From Candidatus Stahliibacteriota bacterium (GTDB taxonomy: Bacteria; Hydrothermota; Tepidihabitantia; B3-TA06), in contig DAOVCF010000080.1 in NCBI GenBank assembly GCA_030670165.1, positions 1-8,489 on the forward strand: 8,489 nt of DNA, read 5' to 3'. A program made the translations under genes and the position numbers. This document shows, piece by piece, positions 1-5,503 of the stretch. Numbering within the stretch: the stretch's first letter is position 1; each line of letters opens with the position of its first letter. The notes beneath the pieces were generated by a model. That model searched no databases and was not told the DNA's origin. It was given only the letters and a program-made list of their open reading frames with translations.

Positions 1-1160
1 TCGGTGTCCTGAGCAAACACGTTTATAGCCACCACCGCGGGCATCTGGAACTTTCCTATGTTCTCAAGATGCTTGGCTAGGTTGGGCAGGCCTCTTCTGA
101 CGGCATCCGGGTCTGGCTTTTCCAGCTCCTTCTTGTCCGCACCGCCGTGCATCTTTAAGGCACGAACGGTCGCCACCAATACGACAACACCTGGATTGAG
201 GTTGCCCGCCTGACAAACGATGTCGAAGAACTTTTCAGCACCCAGATCGAACCCGAAGCCTGCTTCTGTTACCACATAATCCGCCAGCCTGAGAGCCAGC
301 TTCGTAGCCATTATGGAGTTGGCACCCTGGGCGATATTGGCGAACGGCCCGCCGTGAATGAACGCAGGCACACCTTCGATGGTCTGCACCAGGTTCGGCT
401 TGAATGCGTGCTTCAGGAGTGCGGCCATCGCACCGGATGCATGTAGCCCCTTGGCCGTAACCGGCTTGCGGTCAAAGGTAAAGCCCACCAGGATGTTGTC
501 CAACCTGCGTTTGAGATCCGAAAAACTATCCGTCAGACACAGTATAGCCATCACCTCGGACGCGGCACTGATGTCGAAACCCGACTCACGCGGGAAGCCC
601 ATGGTTCTACCTCCCAGTCCGATTACTACATCGCGCAGACTGCGGTCGTTCACGTCCAAAACGCGCCTCCACAAAACCGTGCGACCGTCGATCGCCAACT
701 CGTCACCCTGCTGGATGTGGTTGTCGATCATGGCTGTGAGAAGGTTGTGGGCGGCGGTCACTGCGTGGATGTCGCCGGTGAAGTGGAGATTTATATCCTC
801 CATCGGCAGTACCTGCGAATACCCGCCGCCTGTCGCGCCACCCTTTATTCCCATCACCGGGCCAAGGGAGGGCTCCCTTAATGCCAGCACAGTCTTCTTG
901 CCGATACGTGCCAGACCTTGTGCTAATCCTATTGATATAGTAGTCTTTCCCTCGCCCGCCTTGGTAGGGGTAATCGCGGATACCAGGATCAGCTTTCCTG
1001 CCGGCTCGCACACCAACTCCCGGTGGCAGGTCTCGGCGGAAACCTTTGCGATGTAGTGACCGTAAAGTTCCAGATCGTCCGGGGTAAGCCCAATCTTTGC
1101 CGCTATCTCGGCAATCGGTTTTAGTTTCGTAGTCCGTGCTATCTCGATATCAGCAGGCAT
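1..1160 (-). CDS. fhs: Formate--tetrahydrofolate ligase, N-terminal part (runs off the window)
   Basis: This enzyme makes 10-formyltetrahydrofolate from formate, THF and ATP in the cytosolic one-carbon pathway. The minus frame stays open for 386 codons to the window edge; the full family is about 550-560 residues, so roughly the last third is missing. Visible marks are the ATP-binding loop TPTKAGEGKTT (residues 64-74), the first family signature as GIKGGATGGGY (104-114), then PMEDINLHFTGD (119-130), and the second signature VATVRALKMHGG (329-340). Residue 110 is Thr where the family signature has Ala. Two ATGs stand side by side (1163 and 1160). AGGAGG ends one base before the first and four before the second, so I chose 1160. 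A promoter at 1246-1273 serves the gene, with a leader of about 75 bases carrying a GGGGACCCC element. Identification is secure; only the exact start is open. Confidence 0.97.
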   Translation of the reverse strand, partial: MPADIEIARTTKLKPIAEIAAKIGLTPDDLELYGHYIAKVSAETCHRELVCEPAGKLILVSAITPTKAGEGKTTISIGLAQGLARIGKKTVLALREPSLGPVMGIKGGATGGGYSQVLPMEDINLHFTGDIHAVTAAHNLLTAMIDNHIQQGDELAIDGRTVLWRRVLDVNDRSLRDVVIGLGGRTMGFPRESGFDISAASEVMAILCLTDSFSDLKRRLDNILVGFTFDRKPVTAKGLHASGAMAALLKHAFKPNLVQTIEGVPAFIHGGPFANIAQGANSIMATKLALRLADYVVTEAGFGFDLGAEKFFDIVCQAGNLNPGVVVLVATVRALKMHGGADKKELEKPDPDAVRRGLPNLAKHLENIGKFQMPAVVAINVFAQDT

Positions 1161-1200
1161 CATGCCTCCTCTGGCTTCGTTTCAATTTCCGATCCCTTAC

Positions 1201-1240
1201 GGGGTCCCCGCGGCGTACCCGAAGCCGACGGCGTTAGGTA
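1201..1240 (-). repeat. GGGGACCCC element in the fhs leader
   Basis: The minus strand reads CGCCGCGGGGACCCCG here (core at 1201-1209). The string GTA(A)CGCCGCGGGGACCCCG is shared with the copy at 7009-7028, downstream of tRNA-Leu. Unlike the other three copies it lacks an obvious CCCC left arm, although a CGGGT/ACCCCG pairing is possible. It falls inside the predicted 5' leader of fhs, so it could affect that transcript. I see no match to the THF riboswitch. Confidence 0.55.
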
Positions 1241-1245
1241 TTTCT

Positions 1246-1273
1246 ATCATAGGAGAAAATCGGGGCGTGTCAA
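1246..1273 (-). promoter_or_regulatory. Sigma70-type promoter of fhs
   Basis: On the minus strand, TTGACA (1273-1268) is followed by a 16-base spacer and TATGAT (1251-1246): a perfect -35 and a 5/6 -10. Transcription would start near 1239. The TGA inside the -35 box is also the stop codon of the small lipoprotein gene upstream. Confidence 0.75.
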
Positions 1274-1407
1274 AGGCAGAAATTCAAACGACCTCTCTTG
1301 ACAACGCATGTTTTCTTAAGGGAATCGAGATCGGGAAGATCATCCCCGCATCCTGCGAGCAGCAGAAAAACAAACGCGGCTCTACCGGAAGATACAAATC
1401 GGTTCAT
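1270..1407 (-). CDS. Small (45-residue) lipoprotein, function unknown
   Basis: The protein starts MNRFVSSGR, continues with a short hydrophobic stretch and has a textbook lipobox LLAGC (Cys at residue 20), followed by GDDLPDLD. The Asp residues just after the Cys would, by analogy with E. coli, favour inner-membrane retention. The mature part is only 26 residues, ends NFCL and has two further cysteines (34 and 44). GGAG lies six bases before the ATG. It is the last gene of the 3557-1270 cluster, about 94 bases after the membrane-protein gene, with a small hairpin element (1429-1458) in the gap. Its TGA stop lies inside the fhs -35 box. It may be a true mini-lipoprotein (entericidin- or lysis-protein-like in size) or the stump of a longer, frameshifted lipoprotein. 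The signal peptide and RBS make translation likely; the role is unknown. Confidence 0.6.
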   Translation of the reverse strand: MNRFVSSGRAAFVFLLLAGCGDDLPDLDSLKKTCVVKRGRLNFCL

Positions 1408-1428
1408 CAGACACTCCAAATTGTTTTG

Positions 1429-1458
1429 TCTGCGATCTTTTGTCCGTTAGGACAACAG
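1429..1458 (-). repeat. Hairpin with constant ATCGCAGA tail, copy 1
   Basis: The minus strand forms a 9-position stem CTGTTGTCC/GGACAAAAG (one G-A mismatch) around a TAAC loop, directly followed by ATCGCAGA. The region CTAACGGACAAAAGATCGCA closely matches 7102-7120 on the plus strand. No T-run follows, so it is not an ordinary terminator. Confidence 0.6.
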
Positions 1459-1501
1459 GAGCACAGGTATCGATGGAAGAATAAACGCTTGTACGGAGCC
1501 T

Positions 1502-1924
1502 TTAAGACCTCTTCTTGCCGAAAAGACCGAGCGTGGTTCCAACAACAATCGTAAAAAGACCGAGAAGGGTAAGAAAGAAACCACCCTCAAATTCCAGAGG
1601 TATGCGGTTCACCATAGGGATTGTTGAGCAGTGCCTGGCGATTCGTTCTCCTAGAGGCAGGAGTGAAGCGATGGATAGGATGAACATCGAGAGGGCAGAT
1701 CCTTTCGTTATCCGCCGACGAAAGAGCTGCTGCAAGGTAAGTATTAGGATAGCCGCCACGCATATGGGAGTCAGCCACAGTAACATGTTCCATATATTTG
1801 TTTGAAGAGTACCAACCAGGAGGTTCCACATACTACAGTCGTATTCAATTATCCTAACCCATACGAGAAAACTGCTTACGACATAGATCACCCCCCCGGC
1901 CAACGTTATCCATAGCGCTAACAC
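1502..1924 (-). CDS. Four-helix integral membrane protein, unknown family
   Basis: A 140-residue, very hydrophobic protein. Predicted membrane segments are at about residues 4-23, 46-68, 76-92 and 113-135. The loop between helices 2 and 3 (FRRRITKG) and the C-terminus (GKKRS) are positively charged, which puts both ends in the cytoplasm. The two outer loops each carry one cysteine (30 and 99) and could form a disulfide. The start is GTG at 1924, six bases after a perfect AGGAGG; there is no better ATG. The gene begins 22 bases after the third tandem paralogue and is almost certainly co-transcribed with it. I do not recognise the family. Context suggests a membrane partner for the three paralogous soluble proteins, but that is inference. 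Confidence 0.8.
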   Translation of the reverse strand: MLALWITLAGGVIYVVSSFLVWVRIIEYDCSMWNLLVGTLQTNIWNMLLWLTPICVAAILILTLQQLFRRRITKGSALSMFILSIASLLPLGERIARHCSTIPMVNRIPLEFEGGFFLTLLGLFTIVVGTTLGLFGKKRS

Positions 1925-1946
1925 AGTATGCCTCCTTGCTCTTTCG

Positions 1947-2471
1947 TTAACCCTGATCCGGTGGCGTAACGTCTATGATATGGAACTTCGTGGTGTATAT
2001 TGTGCATTTTTTGTCTTGCACCTTGTGCCATGTACCTGTAATCGTATAGCACGCCGAAGCACTATCACTCAAGATCTCATCCAGAGGGGGGGTGAAGTAG
2101 TGTTCATCTGTGGACGCTAAGGCGATGAACTGGACGAGACCCAGGACATCACGAAATGCAATTCGATTCTCAGGCACAACTCCCTGGGTGACTGCAGGGA
2201 GAATCTGGTCCTCAATCTGCGTTGCCGCTCCCTGAAGGTCCCCGGTGTTGACGGCCTGAATGGCTGCATCTACCAGGGTCACGAATGGAGCGTGGTAGGA
2301 ATCGTCAAGGAAAAGACCTGGACCTACCCTCAGTATCAGTTTAAGGAACTCCAGGTAGTAGACTGCCGCTTCTACTGTCGTGTGCTGGGGAAGCCCTTGT
2401 TGCCACTCAGGGAACTCTCCGACCGCCTGCCGGATCGTATCGATCTCTACGTGGATTAATTCGCGTGGCAT
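1947..2471 (-). CDS. Tandem paralogue 3 of an unrecognised soluble protein family
   Basis: A 174-residue protein without signal peptide or membrane segment; last of three adjacent paralogues. The core shared by all three runs from about residue 18 to 135, with FPEWQQGLPQHTT (20-32), DDSYHAPFV (56-64), GDLQGAATQIEDQILPAVTQ (78-97), NRIAFRD (102-108) and YFTPPLDEILS (125-135). Residues 62-97 look like two helices with a Gly-Asp turn and loosely resemble FIMAH-type helical repeats (inference, low confidence). The 39-residue tail is the most divergent of the three but keeps two cysteines (141, 156) and ends IIDVTPPDQG. AGGAGG lies five bases before the ATG and overlaps the stop of paralogue 2. 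The function is unknown. Confidence 0.85.
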   Translation of the reverse strand: MPRELIHVEIDTIRQAVGEFPEWQQGLPQHTTVEAAVYYLEFLKLILRVGPGLFLDDSYHAPFVTLVDAAIQAVNTGDLQGAATQIEDQILPAVTQGVVPENRIAFRDVLGLVQFIALASTDEHYFTPPLDEILSDSASACYTITGTWHKVQDKKCTIYTTKFHIIDVTPPDQG

Positions 2472-2480
2472 AAATACCTC

Positions 2481-3014
2481 CTATTCTTCTTCCGGCGGTT
2501 CAACTTTTTCGACGTGTATTGTGAGATCTGACTTCTGGCATGCCAGCCACAACGGGTCTACGATGTGCCCCGCACATCTAATATTTGTGCATTCTACAAT
2601 GCCACCGTTACTCAGAATCTCGTCTAAGGGGGGTGTGAAGTAGTATTCTCCAGGGAACGCGGCGATCCGTGTTGCCGTGTTCAGAACGTCACGAAATGCG
2701 ATTCGATTATCGAGCACAACTCCCTGGGTAACTGCAGGGAGAATCTGGTCCTCAATCTGCGTTATCCCACCCTGAAGGTCACCGGAGTCGAAGGTCTGGA
2801 TGGCTGTATTCATCAGGGGCACGAACGAAGCGTGGTAGGCATCGTCAACGAAAAGACTTGGGCCTAACTGTTCCACCATTCCTTTAAGGAATCCCAGAAA
2901 GTAGGCTGCTGCCTCTGCTGTGGTGTGCTGAGGAAGTCCCTGTTGCCACTCAGGATACTCCCGGACCACCTTACGTGTCATACCGATCATTATGTAAGTT
3001 ATCTCGCGCGGCAT
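2481..3014 (-). CDS. Tandem paralogue 2 of an unrecognised soluble protein family
   Basis: A 177-residue protein, middle copy of the triplicate. It opens MPREITYIMIGMTRK, followed by the family core (PEWQQGLPQHTT, FVDDAYHASFV, SGDLQGGITQIEDQILPAV, YFTPPLDEILS). It has one extra residue near position 49 (EQLG against ELG or RVG in the sister copies). The tail has three cysteines (142, 147, 159) and ends HVEKVEPPEEE, matching the last decapeptide of paralogue 1. Residues conserved in all three copies and able to bind a metal or act in catalysis include the His after PQ (30), a Glu at 34, the DD pair and the His of YH (61). AGGAGG (3025-3020) is five bases from the ATG. The gap to the next gene is 9 bases. 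There is no signal peptide. The function is unknown. Confidence 0.87.
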   Translation of the reverse strand: MPREITYIMIGMTRKVVREYPEWQQGLPQHTTAEAAAYFLGFLKGMVEQLGPSLFVDDAYHASFVPLMNTAIQTFDSGDLQGGITQIEDQILPAVTQGVVLDNRIAFRDVLNTATRIAAFPGEYYFTPPLDEILSNGGIVECTNIRCAGHIVDPLWLACQKSDLTIHVEKVEPPEEE

Positions 3015-3023
3015 AGATGCCTC

Positions 3024-3557
3024 CTATTCTTTCTTTGGTGGTTCAATTTTCTCGACGTGTGCATCTATTATAACATCTGTGCATTCAAGCGTGGGCCTCT
3101 CTGGACCGATGTGGGAAGCAACCTTAATTATACAGCACTCTGTAACATCCTCCAGACTCAGAATCTCGTCTAAGGGTGGTGTGAAGTAGTGCTCTCCGGG
3201 GAACGCAACGATGCCTATCGCCATGTTCAGTAAATCACGGAATGCGATTCGATTGTCGGGCACAACTCCCTGGGTGACTGCGGGGAGAATCTGGGTCTCA
3301 ATCTGCGTTGCCGCTGCCTGAAGGTCGCCGGAGTTGACAGTCTGGATGGCCGCATCAATCTGAGCCACGAATGAAGCGTGGTAGGAATCATCGGTGAAAA
3401 GACTTGGGCCTAACTCCAGTATCTTTTTAAAGAATTGCAGGGTGTAGGCTGCTGTCTCTGCGGTGGTGTGCTGAGGGAGCCCCTGTTGCCACTCAGGAAA
3501 CTCTCCAACAGCCTTCCGGGTTACCCCAAGCAATATGTAGGTTGTTTCACGTGGCAT
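3024..3557 (-). CDS. Tandem paralogue 1 of an unrecognised soluble protein family (first gene of the cluster)
   Basis: A 177-residue protein and the promoter-proximal copy. It opens MPRETTYILLGVTRKAVGEF, then the core with PEWQQGLPQHTT (21-32), FTDDSYHASFV (54-64), NSGDLQAAATQIETQILPAV (75-94), NRIAFRD (102-108) and YFTPPLDEILS (124-134). The tail (135-177) has cysteines at 141, 142 and 159 in an alternating hydrophobic, strand-like pattern and ends HVEKIEPPKKE. TAGGAGAAAGAT precedes the ATG. The near-consensus promoter at 3640-3667 gives a leader of about 75 bases. No secretion signal is visible, so the protein is probably cytoplasmic unless a dedicated exporter exists. The family is not recognised. 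A predominantly helical core plus a small beta tail is my reading of the residue pattern. Confidence 0.87.
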   Translation of the reverse strand: MPRETTYILLGVTRKAVGEFPEWQQGLPQHTTAETAAYTLQFFKKILELGPSLFTDDSYHASFVAQIDAAIQTVNSGDLQAAATQIETQILPAVTQGVVPDNRIAFRDLLNMAIGIVAFPGEHYFTPPLDEILSLEDVTECCIIKVASHIGPERPTLECTDVIIDAHVEKIEPPKKE

Positions 3558-3639
3558 ATCTTTCTCCTAGTGATAAGTTTTTAGGTTTGGTCCTCAAACT
3601 ACCCACTTGCAATTTGTGTCTTAGGACCCTACGGATCTC

Positions 3640-3667
3640 ATTATAGGCAAAAAAAAGAAGTTGTCAA
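3640..3667 (-). promoter_or_regulatory. Consensus sigma70 promoter of the paralogue cluster
   Basis: On the minus strand, a perfect TTGACA (3667-3662), a 16-base spacer and a perfect TATAAT (3645-3640). A run of nine A residues (3678-3670) lies just upstream of the -35 in the place of an UP element, and the spacer carries eight T residues. This is the strongest-looking promoter in the window. The start would be near 3633. Confidence 0.85.
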
Positions 3668-3706
3668 GGTTTTTTTTTGACCTCTGGAGTACATCAATTA
3701 TACTGA

Positions 3707-3719
3707 TGCAATCGTTGCA
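3707..3719. promoter_or_regulatory. Candidate operator dyad in the divergent promoter region
   Basis: TGCAA-TCG-TTGCA is a perfect 5-3-5 inverted repeat. It lies between the minus-strand promoter at 3640-3667 and the plus-strand promoter at 3724-3751, ending four bases before the latter's -35. The position suits a regulator of the divergent pair. No binding protein can be named. Confidence 0.35.
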
Positions 3720-3723
3720 ACCC

Positions 3724-3751
3724 TTGACTCTCAGCCTCTCTCCACTATACT
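3724..3751 (+). promoter_or_regulatory. Candidate promoter for the small plus-strand gene
   Basis: TTGACT (3724-3729), a 16-base spacer and TATACT (3746-3751): 5/6 and 5/6 matches. The start would be near 3758, giving a leader of about 97 bases to the ATG at 3855. It is divergent to the cluster promoter about 60 bases away. Confidence 0.6.
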
Positions 3752-3854
3752 TATTTAATGGGCAGGAAGGAGATTCATAACTCTAAACCAAGTAGTGGTA
3801 ATGCTTTGATTATTTGGTTAAACTTCTCGCAACAGAGGACAGCTCTTTAGGCGT

Positions 3855-4115
3855 ATGAAACCGTTCTGGGAACACTACTTCAAAGGCGGAAGTATAGAGG
3901 CTGGTCCGATAACGGAGGAGGGTGGACGCAAGAAGACTGTCATCACCCTCCACGGCCGCCGTCTCATAGGGCCGTTTGGCTGCCTGAATACACAAAGATA
4001 TATAGTAGCGAGGGTAACCGAGACTGACGTCCGCAACGTAAAGATTAAGGATAATACCTGCATCACTGACGGTGACGAGCTCTGCTCCTGGCTGGTAAGC
4101 TGGGAAGAAAAATAA
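3855..4115 (+). CDS. Small hypothetical protein (86 residues)
   Basis: The only plus-strand gene between 1 and 6890. The protein starts MKPFWEHYFKGGS and ends SWLVSWEEK. It is rich in alternating strand-like segments (KKTVITLHG, RYIVARVTE, RNVKIKDN) and has cysteines at about 43, 69 and 77, so a small beta-sandwich or barrel is plausible. It has no signal peptide or membrane segment. ATG 3855 is the only possible start, because an in-frame stop lies at 3819-3821. The ribosome site is weak (TTTAGG three bases upstream). Codon choice looks like that of the neighbouring genes, and a promoter lies at 3724-3751. The overlapping minus-strand reading is less credible, since it would start inside a hairpin. 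The divergent layout hints at a link with the paralogue cluster, but no similarity to its proteins is clear. Confidence 0.55.
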   Translation: MKPFWEHYFKGGSIEAGPITEEGGRKKTVITLHGRRLIGPFGCLNTQRYIVARVTETDVRNVKIKDNTCITDGDELCSWLVSWEEK

Positions 4116-4118
4116 ACA

Positions 4119-4154
4119 CCCCACAAAGCTACTTCGTATCTTTGTGGGGACCCC
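4119..4154 (-). terminator. CCCCACAAAG/CTTTGTGGGG hairpin; distal terminator of rocD and GGGGACCCC element
   Basis: A perfect 10-base stem (4119-4128 with 4140-4149) around an 11-base loop. Read on the minus strand it is followed by TGTTTATTTTTC, as in an intrinsic terminator, so it can back up the one at 4170-4192. Read on the plus strand the right arm runs into GGGGACCCC (4146-4154) with no T-run, four bases after the stop of the small plus-strand gene. Confidence 0.6.
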
Positions 4155-4169
4155 AGAATAAAAAATGAG

Positions 4170-4192
4170 AAAGGCCGGTTGAACCGGCCTTT
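4170..4192 (-). terminator. Intrinsic terminator of rocD
   Basis: A perfect palindrome: AAAGGCCGGTT, one central base, AACCGGCCTTT; in practice a 9-base stem with loop TTGAA. On the minus strand it is followed after four bases by six T residues (4165-4160). The plus side has only a broken T tract (TTTACCCTTTC), so at best it works weakly for the plus-strand gene. Confidence 0.75.
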
Positions 4193-4203
4193 ACCCTTTC
4201 TAA

Positions 4204-4242
4204 TCTGCGATCTTTCGTAAGACCCGAAGGGGATTACGAAAG
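4204..4242 (-). repeat. Hairpin with constant ATCGCAGA tail, copy 2 (overlaps the rocD stop)
   Basis: CTTTCGTAA (4212-4220) pairs perfectly with TTACGAAAG (4234-4242). The interior holds CCC-GAA-GGG flanked by GA on both sides, so the plus-sense RNA would have a symmetrical GA/GA internal loop and a GAA triloop. On the minus strand the stem is followed directly by ATCGCAGA (4211-4204). The left arm on the minus strand contains the TAA stop of rocD. Confidence 0.6.
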
Positions 4243-5436
4243 GAGCACCTTTTTGATTCGTTCCAGCGCCCAGTCGATCTCTTCGGCTGTGATAACCAGG
4301 GGCGGAGCGAAACGTATAACCTGGTGATGGGTTTCTTTTGCAAGGATTCCCTCCTCGCGAAGCTTCTCGCAGAAGGATCGTGCAGTGCCGGAACTTTCTT
4401 TTATGACCACCCCGATCATAAGACCTTTGCCGCGAACGTGATCAACGTGGGGGGAGTCAATCTTGCGAAGTTCGTCGGCAAAGTAGGAACCGAGCTCAGC
4501 CGTCTTTTCTGGAAGCTTTTCTTCAATGATTACATCCAGCGCTGCGATGCCCACGGCAGAGCCTAAGGGATTACCCCCGAAGGTCGAACCGTGGTCGCCG
4601 GGATGGAACACTCCCATGATATCGTCGTTGCAGCAGATGGCCGAGACAGGGTACACTCCTCCGCCCAGGGCCTTGCCCAGGATGTAGATATCGGGAACCA
4701 CACCTTCATGATCACAGCAGAACATCTTGCCGGTGCGGCCCAGGCCGGTCTGGATCTCGTCGGCGAGAAGTAGAATGTTGTGTTCTTTACAGAGTATCGC
4801 GGCTTCCTTAAGGTATCCTTCTGGCGGGACAATCACCCCACCCTCGCCCTGCAGGGGCTCGACAAGGAAGCCGACCGTGTTGGGGGTTATGGCCTGCTTG
4901 AGGGCAGAGATATCCCCGTAAGGGATGGTAACGAATCCGGGGGTGAAGGGTCCGAAGCCGTCTCTGTACTGGGCTTCGGTGGAGAATCCGACTATGGTGG
5001 TGGTTCGGCCGTGGAAGTTACCTCGGCAGGTGATGATCTCGGCTTTGTCTTCGGCAACGCCCTTGATTTTGTAGCCCCACTTGCGCGCCGCCTTTATAGC
5101 GGTCTCCACCGCCTCGGCGCCGGTGTTCATTGGCAGGGCCTTATCTTTGCCTGCAAGCTTGCACAGCTTTTCCAAGAACTCGCCCATGCGGTCGTTGTGG
5201 AACGCGCGCGAGGTTAGGGTGATGCGCTCGGCCTGCTCGATCATCGCCGCAAGAATCTTGGGATGGCGATGCCCCTGGTTTAGGGCCGAGTAGGCGGCAA
5301 GCATATCCATATACTTGTTTCCGTCAACGTCCCATACCCAAACGCCCTCACCTTTGCTTAAAACCACATCCAAGGGATGATAGTTCGAGGCGCTGTAGCT
5401 TTCAGTTTGTCTTAAAATCTCTTGTGTTTTTGACAT
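4234..5436 (-). CDS. rocD: Ornithine--oxo-acid aminotransferase
   Basis: A PLP enzyme that moves the delta-amino group of ornithine to 2-oxoglutarate, giving glutamate semialdehyde, which links arginine and proline metabolism in the cytosol. The protein is 400 residues, the usual full length of bacterial class III aminotransferases. Family marks are SASNYHPLDVVLSKGEG (16-32), the cofactor phosphate region NTGAEAVETAIKAARKWGY, NFHGRT (140-145), LLADEIQTGLGRTG with Asp226 for the pyridine nitrogen, and the Schiff-base lysine in ILGKALGGGVYPVSA (Lys255). The motif TSRAFHND is typical of ornithine rather than acetylornithine enzymes. AAGGAG lies five bases before ATG. Its own promoter is at 5475-5503, and two hairpin terminators follow. 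A hydrolase gene lies 63 bases upstream in the same direction. A related class III aminotransferase with another substrate is possible but less likely. Confidence 0.93.
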   Translation of the reverse strand: MSKTQEILRQTESYSASNYHPLDVVLSKGEGVWVWDVDGNKYMDMLAAYSALNQGHRHPKILAAMIEQAERITLTSRAFHNDRMGEFLEKLCKLAGKDKALPMNTGAEAVETAIKAARKWGYKIKGVAEDKAEIITCRGNFHGRTTTIVGFSTEAQYRDGFGPFTPGFVTIPYGDISALKQAITPNTVGFLVEPLQGEGGVIVPPEGYLKEAAILCKEHNILLLADEIQTGLGRTGKMFCCDHEGVVPDIYILGKALGGGVYPVSAICCNDDIMGVFHPGDHGSTFGGNPLGSAVGIAALDVIIEEKLPEKTAELGSYFADELRKIDSPHVDHVRGKGLMIGVVIKESSGTARSFCEKLREEGILAKETHHQVIRFAPPLVITAEEIDWALERIKKVLLS

Positions 5437-5474
5437 CTTTTCTCCTTGGTTGAGGGACTTTCGTGAACCTGCAA

Positions 5475-5503
5475 AGTCTAGCCAGGGAAAGCGCGCATGT
5501 CAA
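5475..5503 (-). promoter_or_regulatory. Promoter of rocD
   Basis: On the minus strand, perfect TTGACA (5503-5498), a 17-base spacer and TAGACT (5480-5475). The start would be near 5468, leaving a leader of about 32 bases. The TGA within the -35 box is the stop codon of the upstream hydrolase gene, so rocD can be transcribed alone or by read-through. Confidence 0.65.

Larger units (their letters stand above)
1947..3557 (-). repeat. Tandem triplication of one ~540-bp gene unit
   Basis: The three genes repeat at 543-bp steps in the same orientation. Each junction has a 9-base gap with the Shine-Dalgarno AGGAGG overlapping the preceding TAG stop, and a TAGGAG also stands before the first copy. 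DNA identity is patchy: 2161-2223 and 2701-2763 differ at only about four of 63 positions, while the 3' ends of the genes are barely alignable. Confidence 0.85.

Noticed and set aside
358..1056. Plus-strand ORF of 232 codons
   Set aside because: It is the antisense shadow of fhs, whose minus frame has all family motifs.
1164..1239. THF riboswitch in the fhs leader
   Set aside because: I could not find the conserved THF-riboswitch segments; only the GGGGACCCC element and short stems are visible.
1162..1554. Plus-strand ORF of 130 codons upstream of fhs
   Set aside because: It runs antisense across the fhs promoter, the small lipoprotein gene and a hairpin element, and has no ribosome binding site.
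3758..3850. 30-residue plus-strand ORF starting at the predicted transcription start
   Set aside because: No ribosome binding site; it would have to be leaderless, and the product shows no recognisable feature. A leader peptide cannot be excluded.
3810..4124. Minus-strand ORF of 104 codons opposite the small plus-strand gene
   Set aside because: It would start with a GTG inside a perfect hairpin, has no ribosome binding site, and the plus-strand reading has better codon use and a promoter.
4780..5217. Plus-strand ORF of 145 codons
   Set aside because: Antisense shadow of rocD; Gly-rich, with no domain signs.
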